Source: Bacteroidia bacterium (GTDB lineage Bacteria; Bacteroidota; Bacteroidia; SXHM01). From it: a stretch of 64,000 bases of DNA. Below are positions 17,493 through 25,864 of this stretch, one piece after another (positions within the stretch are counted from its first letter, which is position 1; every line of letters starts with the position of its first letter). The DNA lies in NCBI GenBank assembly GCA_022072225.1, contig JAJVIC010000017.1:62001-126000 (forward strand), written 5' to 3'. The notes beneath the pieces are model-generated. The model saw only the letters and a program-made list of their open reading frames with translations, had not been told where the DNA came from and searched no databases. A program made the position numbers and the translations under genes.

Positions 17493-19910
17493 ATGCTTAC
17501 GCTGCTGAAGCGCGAAATACTCAGTTTCCTTAACTCGCTTACAGGCTATATTGTGGTGGGCGTTTTCCTGTTGATCACAGGGTTGTTCATGTGGGTTATT
17601 CCTTACGAATCCAATGTGTTGGATAATGGTTATGCCACCATAGACACATTATTTACACTGGCACCTTGGGTATTTATGTTTCTGGTTCCTGCCATTACCA
17701 TGCGCTCGTTTGCCGATGAAAAGAAAAGTGGGACCATAGAATTATTACAAACCAAACCGCTTACTGATTTTCAAATCATTTTTGCAAAATACGCAGCAGG
17801 AGTTGTGTTGGTCCTTTTTTCGGTTGCACCAACGCTGGTTTATTATTTTTCGGTTTATCAATTGGGCTTTCCGGCAGGAAACATTGACAGCGGAAGCGTA
17901 ATGGGTTCTTATTTCGGCTTGATTTTTCTTGCTGCGGCTTTTGTTGCCATCGGTGTTTTTGCTTCGTCCATTACCGACAACCAAATCATTTCGTTCATCA
18001 TCGCGCTGTTTCTGTCGTGGTTTTTCTTTGATGGTTTTGCAAGCATCAGTTCGTTAGATATTTTCGGAAAGGTGGATAACGTTCTGCTTAACCTTGGAAT
18101 GTTGGAGCATTACATCAGCATGAGTCGCGGAGTGTTAGACACACGCGATATGATTTATTTCATCAGTCTGAGTGCAGTGTTTATTGTATTCACCCAAATT
18201 GCTTTGCAACGCGAAAAAAACTCTGCTCCCTCTCTTTCGGAGAGGGCTGGGGTGAGGCTGCTTGCAGTTCTCATCATCATTATTGCAATTAATATCATCG
18301 GTGGTTTTCTGTTTAAACGCTTTGACCTTACTGCCGAAAAACGTTATTCTCTCTCGCCTACCACCATTGAACTAATCAACAAATTAGATGATGTGGTGTA
18401 TGTGAAAGTTTACCTTGAAGGGGATTTTCCTGCAGATTTTAAACGACTGCGCAACAAGACCAAAGAAATGCTGGATGAATTCCGTGCTTACGGAAAAACC
18501 AAAATTGAATATGAGTTTATTAATCCTTCGGAAAACCCTGACAAAAAGCAGCGCGAGAAATTGTATCGTCAGTTGGTTAAACAAGGATTGCAGCCCACCA
18601 CTTACAAACTGAATGAGAAAGAAGGCGCAGTTGAAAACACCATTTTTCCGGGAGCAGTTGTTTATTACCGCGAAAAAGAAATGCCTTTGCAACTGCTTAA
18701 AAGCAGGCTGGGTGCTGCGCCTGTTGAGATGCTGAATAACTCCATTGAAGATTTGGAATATGAAATCTCTAACACCATTCGCAAACTGAGCGAAAACAAA
18801 AGAGACAAAGTTGGTTTTGTGATGGGTCACGGTGAATTGGAAAAACCTTTTGTGGCTGACATAGCCGGAGCATTGAGTGAATACTATATTGTAGATACCG
18901 TTGCCATCCATGCGCGACTGAAAAGTCTTGATGATTTTAAAGCAATCATCATTGCCAAACCTGACACCACTTTTGATGAAAAGGACAAATTCATTATTGA
19001 CCAGTTTATAATGCGCGGAGGGAAAGTATTGTGGGTAATTGATGGCTGCGAAGCCAGCATGGACAGCCTGCAACACGCAAGCGCAACATTGGGAATGCCT
19101 GTGGATGTGAACCTTGCCGACCAGCTTTTTAAATACGGTGTACGCATCAACACCAATATAATACAGGATTTGCGTGCAGCCGAAATTCCTGCACCCACAG
19201 GATATGTGGGAAATCAGGTACAATGGGGATTGCAGCCTTGGTTATTCTTTCCGCTGATAGTGCCTACAAGCGAGCATCCGGTGGTGCGCAACCTGAATGC
19301 CATCCGCACCGAATTTGCTTCAAGCATTGATACCGTTGGTGCAAAAAGTGTGAAGAAAACCATTCTTCTTGCTTCATCAAAATACTCACGCACCTTGCCA
19401 ACACCGGTGAAAGTAGGATTGGAGATTTTGGTAAATAAACCCGATGAGGCGTTATTCAGTAAATCCTATGAGCCGGTTGCTGTTTTATTAGAAGGCGAAT
19501 TTGAATCGGTGTTTACCAACCGTATCCCGCCACAAATAAAAGAAAGCAAAGAAATCAATTTCAAAGAAAAAAGCATTACCAATAAAATGATTGTGATTTC
19601 GGACGGTGATGTGATAAAGAATAAATACAAAGCAAGCACGGGAGAGGTTTTTCCGTTGGGTTATGACCCTTACACGGAACAGACTTATGGCAACAAAAAA
19701 TTTATTCTCAACTGCGTAAACTATCTGTGTGATGATTCTGGTTTGATTTCGGTGCGGGCACGTGAATTGAAAATACGATTACTAGATAAGAAGAAAATAG
19801 CAAAACAGCGACTGCAATGGCAATTACTGAATGTTGCGTTACCTATTGTGCTGATTATTATTTTTGGAATTGTGCAAACTATACTAAGAAAGAGAAGATA
19901 CGCGAAATAA
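17493..19910 (+). CDS. gldFG: fused GldF-GldG gliding/secretion ABC transporter protein
   Basis: This 805-residue ORF joins two proteins normally encoded separately. Residues 1-242 match GldF, the ABC permease: MLTLLKREILSFLNSLTGY, six hydrophobic helices, and SFADEKKSGTIELL after helix 2. Residues ~256-805 match GldG: an N-terminal helix, FKRFDLTAEKRYSLS, a long periplasmic region with VGFVMGHGE, and a C-terminal helix. Residues 245-255 at the junction are encoded by an interspersed palindromic repeat at 18226-18257. The family acts with the ATPase GldA and is tied to gliding and the envelope; no GldA gene is in the immediate neighbourhood. The sequence is open and in frame across the junction, so it is either a true fusion or, less likely, an assembly artefact. 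Confidence 0.85.
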   Translation: MLTLLKREILSFLNSLTGYIVVGVFLLITGLFMWVIPYESNVLDNGYATIDTLFTLAPWVFMFLVPAITMRSFADEKKSGTIELLQTKPLTDFQIIFAKYAAGVVLVLFSVAPTLVYYFSVYQLGFPAGNIDSGSVMGSYFGLIFLAAAFVAIGVFASSITDNQIISFIIALFLSWFFFDGFASISSLDIFGKVDNVLLNLGMLEHYISMSRGVLDTRDMIYFISLSAVFIVFTQIALQREKNSAPSLSERAGVRLLAVLIIIIAINIIGGFLFKRFDLTAEKRYSLSPTTIELINKLDDVVYVKVYLEGDFPADFKRLRNKTKEMLDEFRAYGKTKIEYEFINPSENPDKKQREKLYRQLVKQGLQPTTYKLNEKEGAVENTIFPGAVVYYREKEMPLQLLKSRLGAAPVEMLNNSIEDLEYEISNTIRKLSENKRDKVGFVMGHGELEKPFVADIAGALSEYYIVDTVAIHARLKSLDDFKAIIIAKPDTTFDEKDKFIIDQFIMRGGKVLWVIDGCEASMDSLQHASATLGMPVDVNLADQLFKYGVRINTNIIQDLRAAEIPAPTGYVGNQVQWGLQPWLFFPLIVPTSEHPVVRNLNAIRTEFASSIDTVGAKSVKKTILLASSKYSRTLPTPVKVGLEILVNKPDEALFSKSYEPVAVLLEGEFESVFTNRIPPQIKESKEINFKEKSITNKMIVISDGDVIKNKYKASTGEVFPLGYDPYTEQTYGNKKFILNCVNYLCDDSGLISVRARELKIRLLDKKKIAKQRLQWQLLNVALPIVLIIIFGIVQTILRKRRYAK
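18226..18257 (+). repeat. family E palindromic repeat at the GldF/GldG junction
   Basis: A hairpin (CCCTCTCTTTCGGAGAGGG) followed by the tail CTGGGGTGAGG, 32 bases. The same hairpin-plus-tail occurs at 49664-49700 and, inverted or truncated, at 48699-48735 and 48801-48845. Here it is inside an ORF and translated as residues 245-255 of the fusion protein. Confidence 0.8.
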
Positions 19911-19918
19911 AAAAGCAC

Positions 19919-19979
19919 CGTCACCCTGAACTTGTTTCAGGGTCTTGAAAAAAGATGCTGAAACAAGTTCAGCATGACG
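19919..19979. repeat. family B palindrome (CACCCTGAAC...TTCAGCATGACG)
   Basis: A near-palindrome whose arms are CGTCACCCTGAACTTGTTTC and GAAACAAGTTCAGCATGACG. It fills the gap between gldFG and the DUF4340-like gene. A half copy occurs at 44853-44880. It supplies a spurious in-frame ATG (19974) upstream of the real start. Confidence 0.8.
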
Positions 19980-19994
19980 AAAACGAAATACAAA

Positions 19995-21047
19995 ATGAAA
20001 AAAAATAAAGCCTTTATTATTATAGCCATACTGCTGACAGCACTGGCGGTTTACTTAGTTATCAACAACAGCAGTTCAACGCTGAATGTGGAGAAAACAA
20101 GTTTTGCGGTGGAAGATACTGCTGCCATTACCAAGATATTTCTTGCTGATAAAAACGGTCATGCAGTAACATTAAACAGAGTTAGCCAAAATGAATGGAA
20201 TGTAAACGGAAATTATGCTGCGCGGCAAGATGGAATAAACACGCTGCTTACTACCATAAAAAAAGTAGAAATGAAAGCACCAATTGGCATAAATGCACGC
20301 GAAAACATTTTGAAAGATTTGGCTGCACGCGGAATAAAAATTGAGATTTATACCAATGATGATGAACCTGAAAAAGTGTATTATGTAGGCGGACCAACAC
20401 CGGATAATTCAGGAACCTACATGGCACTGGAAGATGACGGAGATTTTTCTGACCCATATATTACACACATCCCCGGGTTTTACGGATACCTTACCACACG
20501 TTATATTGTGCTGGATTATAAATGGCGAAGTTCTGTCATTTTCAAAAGCACTTACAGTGAAATTAACTCTGTAAAAGTTGAATATTATCAAAAACCCGAA
20601 GACTCATTTGAAATAGTAAAAAACGAAAACGGACAACTAATTTTAAAATCACTCAAATTCAATGCTCCGCTTGCTAACTTTGATAGCATAGCCGTAAAAG
20701 AATACTTAGTGAACTATGCCAACATTCACTTTGAAGCATTTGAAAAACTAAAACCAGAGACTCGCGATTCCATTTTGGCTTCACCAAAATTCTTCAGCAT
20801 CTCATTAACTGATAAAAACGGTAAAACAAATACGGTTAAAGCTTACCCTATTAAAGCAAAACCAGGTGCAGTTGATTTAAAAGGCAACCCCATTGATTAC
20901 GATCCCGACCGAATGTATGCCAAAATAAACGAAGAGCAAGACCTTGCACTTATTCAATACTTTACTTTTGACAAACTGATGAAACCGCTTTCATGGTTTG
21001 AGACAGATCCGGTACAACCAAAAAGGTTTATACCAAGGGGTAATTAA
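19995..21047 (+). CDS. DUF4340-like membrane-anchored protein
   Basis: A 350-residue protein with an N-terminal membrane anchor (FIIIAILLTALAVYLVI) and a periplasmic region rich in beta-strands, including a segment resembling the DUF4340 core (PDNSGTYMALEDD, ITHIPGFYGYLTTRY). DUF4340 genes often follow GldG-like transporter genes in other bacteria, which fits the position after gldFG. The ATG at 19995 is chosen because the alternative at 19974 lies in the family B palindrome and would add seven residues ahead of the anchor. Its exact role is unknown; it probably works with the GldFG complex. Confidence 0.7.
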   Translation: MKKNKAFIIIAILLTALAVYLVINNSSSTLNVEKTSFAVEDTAAITKIFLADKNGHAVTLNRVSQNEWNVNGNYAARQDGINTLLTTIKKVEMKAPIGINARENILKDLAARGIKIEIYTNDDEPEKVYYVGGPTPDNSGTYMALEDDGDFSDPYITHIPGFYGYLTTRYIVLDYKWRSSVIFKSTYSEINSVKVEYYQKPEDSFEIVKNENGQLILKSLKFNAPLANFDSIAVKEYLVNYANIHFEAFEKLKPETRDSILASPKFFSISLTDKNGKTNTVKAYPIKAKPGAVDLKGNPIDYDPDRMYAKINEEQDLALIQYFTFDKLMKPLSWFETDPVQPKRFIPRGN

Positions 21048-21071
21048 CTGATTTGAATTAGTTAAAAGTTT

Positions 21072-21079
21072 TAGATTTG
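21072..21079 (+). promoter_or_regulatory. -7 promoter box for the SRPBCC gene
   Basis: TAGATTTG, 27 bases before the ATG at 21107. Confidence 0.45.
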
Positions 21080-21106
21080 AACCATTAATCACAAAAACCA
21101 CAAACC

Positions 21107-21643
21107 ATGAAAATCCTGAAAATTGTTTTAATCGTTGTTGCTGTTCTTATTGCTGTTCCACTTGTTACAGCTTTGTTTGTTAAGAAAGACTACGGAGTTG
21201 AACGCGAAATAACAATCAGCAAACCCAAACAACAAGTTTTTGATTACATAAAACTTTTGAAAAACCAAGATAATTTCAGCAAATGGGCAATGATGGATCC
21301 GAATACAAAAAAGACTTACACCGGTGAGGACGGAACCGTTGGTTTTGTATCGGCATGGGAAAGTGAAATTACCGGAGTAGGCGAACAGGAAATTAAAAAA
21401 ATTACTGATGGAGAACGACTTGACTTTGAACTGCGGTTTAAAAAACCTTTTGAAGCTACTGACTTTGCCTACATGACAACCGAAAGTGTTTCAGAAAATG
21501 AAACAAAAGTAAAATGGGGCTTCAACGGACACATGAATTACCCAATGAATGTGATGTTGCTATTTATGGATATGGAAAAAATGCTGGGCGATGATTTATC
21601 AACCGGACTTACAAACCTTAAAACGGTATTAGAAAAACAATAA
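21107..21643 (+). CDS. SRPBCC-fold (polyketide cyclase/START-like) protein
   Basis: A 178-residue protein: an N-terminal hydrophobic helix (IVLIVVAVLIAVPLVTALFV) and then the SRPBCC pattern. This is a beta strand VEREITISKPKQQVFDYI, the phrase NFSKWAMMDPN, the long central strands and a C-terminal helix ending GLTNLKTVLE. The fold binds hydrophobic ligands in a deep cavity. This membrane-anchored form is common in Bacteroidota, and its ligand is unknown. It is followed two bases later by a secreted protein gene, with which it is probably co-transcribed. Confidence 0.8.
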   Translation: MKILKIVLIVVAVLIAVPLVTALFVKKDYGVEREITISKPKQQVFDYIKLLKNQDNFSKWAMMDPNTKKTYTGEDGTVGFVSAWESEITGVGEQEIKKITDGERLDFELRFKKPFEATDFAYMTTESVSENETKVKWGFNGHMNYPMNVMLLFMDMEKMLGDDLSTGLTNLKTVLEKQ

Positions 21644-21645
21644 GT

Positions 21646-22179
21646 ATGAAAATGTTTAAAGCATCAACTTTTCTACTTCTTTTTTCATTTGCTTTTACTC
21701 CATTAAAAGCACAGGTTCCACGGTTTGCAAAATATCCTATCAATCAAACAGGGCATTTTGCTTATTTCCCCTCTGACCCGGGAGCATTTGATGTTTCAAA
21801 ATCTGATGACGGTGCAGACGTTTACACTGCCGAAGTAGAATTTGACAGTAGTTTCTATGGAATGATTGTGGTTGATTTTGTTCCGGGAACAATGGATGGA
21901 AGTACGAAGGAGGATATGGAAGAATTACTGGTGGGTTATCTTGACTTTTTACAACAGCAATTTATGATTACCGAATCTGCAGGTTATGGCAGAGGTCACA
22001 CATTGGAATCAAATCCGAATGCTGTTGGAGTTATTGACTATTGGGCTGATGAAACCGGTTTTGAATACAAAGTAAAAGGCTGGGCAGATACCAAAACACT
22101 TGCTGTATTATATATTGGTGGCAAAGAACCTGTCTTTAATGTACAGGAAATGTATTTAAACGGTTTCCTTTTTAATTAA
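21646..22179 (+). CDS. secreted protein of unknown function
   Basis: A 177-residue protein with a signal peptide (LLLFSFAFTPLKAQ). The mature part is a compact alpha/beta domain with FGDP-free acidic strands (YTAEVEFDSSFYGMIVVDF) and the region VIDYWADETGFEYKVKGW. I recognise no family. It lies two bases after the SRPBCC gene, so they form a likely two-gene operon, and it overlaps by four bases the convergent YciO-type gene. Confidence 0.65.
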   Translation: MKMFKASTFLLLFSFAFTPLKAQVPRFAKYPINQTGHFAYFPSDPGAFDVSKSDDGADVYTAEVEFDSSFYGMIVVDFVPGTMDGSTKEDMEELLVGYLDFLQQQFMITESAGYGRGHTLESNPNAVGVIDYWADETGFEYKVKGWADTKTLAVLYIGGKEPVFNVQEMYLNGFLFN

Positions 22180-22796
22180 TAAAGGTCTTCGAGAATTCCT
22201 TTTCCCTGACGGATAATCTCAGCACTTCCGTTTGAACAATCAATAACGGTTGAAACATGGTTATCACCAAAACCACCGTCAATTACCATATCCACCATAT
22301 CTTCATACTTCTCGTGAATGAGTTCAGGGTTGGTTGTGTATTCGATTACATCATCCTCATCATGAACCGATGCCGACATAATAGGATTGCCCAAACGGTT
22401 AACAATCTCACGGGCAATATTATTATCGGGAATACGAATTCCTACTGTTTTCTTTTTGCTGCGAAATAAATCAGGAACAGAATTTTTTGCCTGCAGTACA
22501 AAAGTAAATGGTCCCGGAAATGCCTTTTTCATCAACTTGTAAGTTGGAGTATCTACATTTCGTGCAAAGTCTGAAAGATGACTAAGATCGTAGCAAACAA
22601 AAGAAAAATTAGCTTTTTTTCTGTCAATATTTCTGATACGACAAATGCGTTCAACAGCTTTAGTGTTATAAATATCACAACCGATTCCGTAAACCGTGTC
22701 GGTAGGATAAATAATAACGCCACCATCGCGCAGGCAATCTATAACCTGATCAATTTTCCGTTGTTCCGGATTTTGCGGATGGATTTTGAGAATCAT
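22176..22796 (-). CDS. L-threonylcarbamoyladenylate synthase, YciO/Sua5/YrdC family
   Basis: A 206-residue protein with the YrdC fold: GGVIIYPTDTVYGIGCD near residues 25-41, the KKANFSFVC strand, FPGPFTFVL, VGIRIPDN and PIMSASV. The family uses threonine, bicarbonate and ATP to make threonylcarbamoyl-AMP for the t6A modification of tRNA position 37. The length and KKKTVGIR motif fit the YciO subgroup, whose exact activity is less certain than that of TsaC. It lies two bases after a transaldolase-like gene on the same strand. Confidence 0.85.
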   Translation of the reverse strand: MILKIHPQNPEQRKIDQVIDCLRDGGVIIYPTDTVYGIGCDIYNTKAVERICRIRNIDRKKANFSFVCYDLSHLSDFARNVDTPTYKLMKKAFPGPFTFVLQAKNSVPDLFRSKKKTVGIRIPDNNIAREIVNRLGNPIMSASVHDEDDVIEYTTNPELIHEKYEDMVDMVIDGGFGDNHVSTVIDCSNGSAEIIRQGKGILEDLY

Positions 22797-22798
22797 AA

Positions 22799-23449
22799 TT
22801 ATTTCTTCCCTGCGTCCGCTAAAAATTTAGCAAGACCAATATCTGTCAACGGATGGTTTAATAAAGCTGTAATTGCACTCAAAGGGCAAGTTGCTACATC
22901 AGCACCAATTTCAGCGCACTTAATAATGTGAACAGGATGACGAACAGATGCTGCTAAAATCTGTGTTTCATAACCGTAGTTATCATAAATCAAGCGCATG
23001 GAAGCAATCAAATCCAATCCGTCAAAACTTACATCATCTAACCTTCCTATAAAAGGAGAAGCATAGGTTGCCCCCGCTTTTGCAGCAAGAATTGCCTGTC
23101 CTGAAGAAAACACCAATGTGCAATTTGTTCTTATGCCTTTTGATGAAAAATATTTCAGTGCTTTCACACCGTCTTTAATCATCGGTACTTTCACCACAAT
23201 CTGCGGATGTAAAGCAGCAAGTTTTTCACCTTCTTCGACAATTCCTTTAAAGTCGGTTGAGATAACTTCAGCACTTACATCACCATCCACAATGTTGCAA
23301 ATGTCAATATAATGCTGAATGATTTTATCCTGGCCTTTTATTCCTTCTTTCGCCATCAGCGAAGGATTGGTGGTTACTCCGTCAAGCACTCCAAGTTCCT
23401 GTGCTTCTTTTATTTGTGCGAGATTCGCTGTATCTATAAAGAATTTCAT
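22799..23449 (-). CDS. fsa: fructose-6-phosphate aldolase / transaldolase-like (FSA/TalC) protein
   Basis: A 216-residue TIM-barrel class I aldolase. [23 protein letters not shown], the catalytic Lys in VVKVPMI (about residue 85), [14 protein letters not shown] and SPFIGRLDD are typical of the small transaldolase/FSA family. The enzyme either cleaves or forms fructose-6-phosphate from dihydroxyacetone and glyceraldehyde-3-phosphate or performs transaldolase transfer; sequence alone does not decide. It heads a two-gene unit with the YciO-type gene. Confidence 0.88.
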   Translation of the reverse strand: MKFFIDTANLAQIKEAQELGVLDGVTTNPSLMAKEGIKGQDKIIQHYIDICNIVDGDVSAEVISTDFKGIVEEGEKLAALHPQIVVKVPMIKDGVKALKYFSSKGIRTNCTLVFSSGQAILAAKAGATYASPFIGRLDDVSFDGLDLIASMRLIYDNYGYETQILAASVRHPVHIIKCAEIGADVATCPLSAITALLNHPLTDIGLAKFLADAGKK

Positions 23450-23550
23450 GTTTTATATTTTAAGGGAATAAAGATATACAGCCACTCATAACCGGCTGAT
23501 ATTTTTTATCAACAAAAAACTGACAGTAAAACTAAAGCGGAAATAACAGC

Positions 23551-23558
23551 TAATTTTG
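23551..23558 (+). promoter_or_regulatory. -7 promoter box for murQ
   Basis: TAATTTTG ten bases before the ATG at 23568, implying a leader of only a few bases. Confidence 0.45.
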
Positions 23559-23567
23559 TAAGCTATT

Positions 23568-24374
23568 ATGACAAACAGAATAACAGAATCCGAATCAAAC
23601 TATAACCATCTTGAAAAGATGTCGGTGGCAGAATTGCTTATTGGCATCAACAACGAAGACAAAACAGTTGCATTTGCGGTAGAAAAAGCCATTCCTCAAA
23701 TTGAGAAATTAGTGGAAACTATTGCAGAGAATATGAAAAAGGGTGGTAGACTGTTTTACCTCGGTGCCGGAACCAGCGGCAGGCTGGGAATTGTGGATGC
23801 ATCGGAATGCCCGCCAACTTACGGAGTAGAGCACGGTTTAGTAATCGGCATTATTGCAGGAGGCGACAAAGCCATACGCAAAGCAGTGGAATTTGCGGAA
23901 GATGATGAAGAGCAAGGCTGGAAAGATTTGCAGGAACATCTTATAAACGCTAATGATACCGTAATCGGAATTACTGCTTCGGGAACTGCTCCTTATGTTT
24001 TAGGCGCGTTGAAAAAATGTAATGAAGCAGGAATTGCAACAGGCAGCATCACCTGTAATCCGGGAAGTCCTGTTGCACAGGCTGCACAATTTCCTGTTGA
24101 AGTTGTTGTAGGTCCTGAGTTTGTAACCGGCAGCACCCGCATGAAATCAGGGACTGCGCAGAAGTTAGTTCTGAACATGATTTCCACAACAGTGATGATA
24201 AAGCTCGGAAGAGTAAAAGGTAATCGTATGGTAGACATGCAACTGAGCAACAACAAACTGATTGACCGCGGCACTAAAATGGTAATGGATGAATTGAAAA
24301 CAGATTACGAAACTGCCAATGAGTTACTGAAAAAACATGGCAGTGTGAGGAAAGCTGTGGAAGCAGGGAAATAA
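23568..24374 (+). CDS. murQ: N-acetylmuramic acid 6-phosphate etherase MurQ
   Basis: A 268-residue SIS-domain protein. GGRLFYLGAGTSGRLGIVDASECPPTYG (sugar-phosphate binding; conserved Glu in SEC), GITASGTAPYVLGAL and the GSTRMKSGTAQK signature are diagnostic. It cleaves the lactyl ether of MurNAc-6-P to give GlcNAc-6-P and D-lactate in recycling of the cell wall. It is a little shorter than the ~300-residue proteobacterial enzyme, as is usual in Bacteroidota. The stop TAA overlaps the ATG of the next gene by one base. Confidence 0.95.
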   Translation: MTNRITESESNYNHLEKMSVAELLIGINNEDKTVAFAVEKAIPQIEKLVETIAENMKKGGRLFYLGAGTSGRLGIVDASECPPTYGVEHGLVIGIIAGGDKAIRKAVEFAEDDEEQGWKDLQEHLINANDTVIGITASGTAPYVLGALKKCNEAGIATGSITCNPGSPVAQAAQFPVEVVVGPEFVTGSTRMKSGTAQKLVLNMISTTVMIKLGRVKGNRMVDMQLSNNKLIDRGTKMVMDELKTDYETANELLKKHGSVRKAVEAGK

Positions 24375-24955
24375 TGCAAGACATAGAACCATTCTATAAC
24401 TGGCGCGAGCTCTATATTTCATCCGAAGATGTGCGCTCGCCTTTTTATGAACGCGAATACAGCGAGTTTGAATACACGCATACTATTTACAATTATTACA
24501 TCCATCCGCAATGGGATTTTATGGGTTCGCCCACGCTTTTCATTAAAATCATTTTTGCAGATTACGAATCGGGCTTTGCAATTATTGAATTAATTGGCGA
24601 GTGGAATGATGCCATCAATAATGACATCATGATTTTGAAACGCGACATTGTTGATGAACTGATAAGACATGGTATAAATAAGTTTATTCTAGTTGGCGAA
24701 AATGTTTTGAATTTTCACTCATCTGATGACTGTTATTATGAAGAATGGCTGGAAGATTTGGAGGATGGGTGGATTGTAGGCCTCAACTTCCGAGACCATG
24801 TTCTGAAGGAAATGTCGGCAACAAACATTGATTATTATGTCACATTTGGTGGTGAGCTAAATGATATGAACTGGCGCACCTTTTCGCCTTTTCAACTCGT
24901 TGAAATCATAGAACGAATAATGGGGCGAAGACTCGGAACAGGAACTGGCGGTTAA
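24374..24955 (+). CDS. conserved hypothetical protein, unrecognised
   Basis: A 193-residue acidic protein, Tyr- and Trp-rich, with no signal peptide or membrane helix. It overlaps murQ by one base (TAATG), suggesting translational coupling. Visible features are FIKIIFADYESGFAIIEL, an MILKRDIVDELIRHGINKFILVGE alpha/beta stretch and a C-terminal PFQLVEIIERIMGRR helix. I recognise it only as a Bacteroidota-type conserved hypothetical. Coupling to murQ is the only functional hint. Confidence 0.65.
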   Translation: MQDIEPFYNWRELYISSEDVRSPFYEREYSEFEYTHTIYNYYIHPQWDFMGSPTLFIKIIFADYESGFAIIELIGEWNDAINNDIMILKRDIVDELIRHGINKFILVGENVLNFHSSDDCYYEEWLEDLEDGWIVGLNFRDHVLKEMSATNIDYYVTFGGELNDMNWRTFSPFQLVEIIERIMGRRLGTGTGG

Positions 24956-25411
24956 TTATTTAATACGCGTGACCAGAACACGCATTTCACCCTTATTATT
25001 ATTATAAAAAAAACGGGCATCATTCGGATAAAGGTTTAAAGGGCCTGAGGCATTCATTTTTCTAATCAACGAAGTTCCGATCGGGAAATGGTGTGCTTTT
25101 TTAATACTGCCGCAAAGCATCATATAATTTTTAAGCGGCATTCGTTTAAGAATTCTACCTAGCATCAGGACAGGATTATTGGAATGAAAACCATTCGCAT
25201 CAGTTGCCGGGAAGCCTGCATCAATCCATTCGCCAAAGGAACTGAATTTATAAATTTCACCTTTAGCTACATCTATCCCTCCTGAGGTTGTAAAAACATT
25301 TGCAGATACTTTTATTTCAATACTATCACCAACTGATAATTTACATGGATTCTGACATATACAATTCAAACAAACAAATAAGCTTACCGGAAAAATGAAA
25401 AAGATTTTCAA
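24956..25411 (-). CDS. small secreted protein resembling LecA (PA-IL) galactose-binding domain
   Basis: A 151-residue protein with a signal peptide (IFFIFPVSLFVCLNCICQ). The mature part shows the order of elements seen in PA-IL/LecA-like domains: a strand VSANVFTTSGGIDVAKGEIYKF, SFGEWIDAGFPATDANG, a loop with NPVLMLGRI, IGTSLIRKM and a C-terminal strand ARFFYNNNKGEMRV. The calcium- and sugar-binding residues of LecA are not all obvious, so carbohydrate binding is uncertain. It directly abuts the end of the convergent hypothetical gene. Confidence 0.5.
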   Translation of the reverse strand: MKIFFIFPVSLFVCLNCICQNPCKLSVGDSIEIKVSANVFTTSGGIDVAKGEIYKFSSFGEWIDAGFPATDANGFHSNNPVLMLGRILKRMPLKNYMMLCGSIKKAHHFPIGTSLIRKMNASGPLNLYPNDARFFYNNNKGEMRVLVTRIK

Positions 25412-25420
25412 AGTAATATT

Positions 25421-25864
25421 TTAAACTCCGAATTGTCTGAAATGATGGTCGATATGCTTGTAAGCAATCTTTCCCCACTCCTCCCTGCTCATAGCTCCAA
25501 AAATCGGATGCGGAGAAAATTTATGACCAGTTGGTTTGGCAAGAAAACGATCAAACGTAATGAGAAAATTATCTAATTCAACCTGAAAAGAAGCAGGATT
25601 ATCGTTCTTCATTTCTTTAGCAGTCATCAGGTTATTCGACCATGGAATTCTTATTCCAAAAGTCCAAACGGCCATGCGACTGATAATTTTATTGAACCAG
25701 GGTTTAACTTTAATATCACCCAAACCCATGCGCAACTGTGCGCTCAAATGCCAAAGCATTTGTTCAACACTCATCTTTCCCCACAGACGAACTGAATAAG
25801 GCCTCAACGTCTTTGCTCTGCGAAGAACTTCCTCCTGAACCTCTTTATCAAAAATTGATTTCAT
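25421..25864 (-). CDS. DinB/DUF1569-like protein
   Basis: A 147-residue helical protein: LWGKMSVEQMLWHLSAQLRMGLG near residue 28-50, PHPIFGAMSREEWGKIAYKHIDHHFRQF at the C-terminus. The two His-containing helices match the DUF1569/DinB metal-binding bundle, a group linked to bacillithiol- or mycothiol-dependent chemistry in other phyla. Substrate and thiol partner are unknown. It overlaps bioA by four bases, so it is co-translated with it. Confidence 0.72.
   Translation of the reverse strand: MKSIFDKEVQEEVLRRAKTLRPYSVRLWGKMSVEQMLWHLSAQLRMGLGDIKVKPWFNKIISRMAVWTFGIRIPWSNNLMTAKEMKNDNPASFQVELDNFLITFDRFLAKPTGHKFSPHPIFGAMSREEWGKIAYKHIDHHFRQFGV

Noticed and set aside
18384-19223. A 279-codon open frame on the minus strand inside gldG
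   Set aside because: It is antisense to a well-supported coding region, has no recognisable domain, and its Cys/His/Phe-rich translation is typical of a shadow frame.
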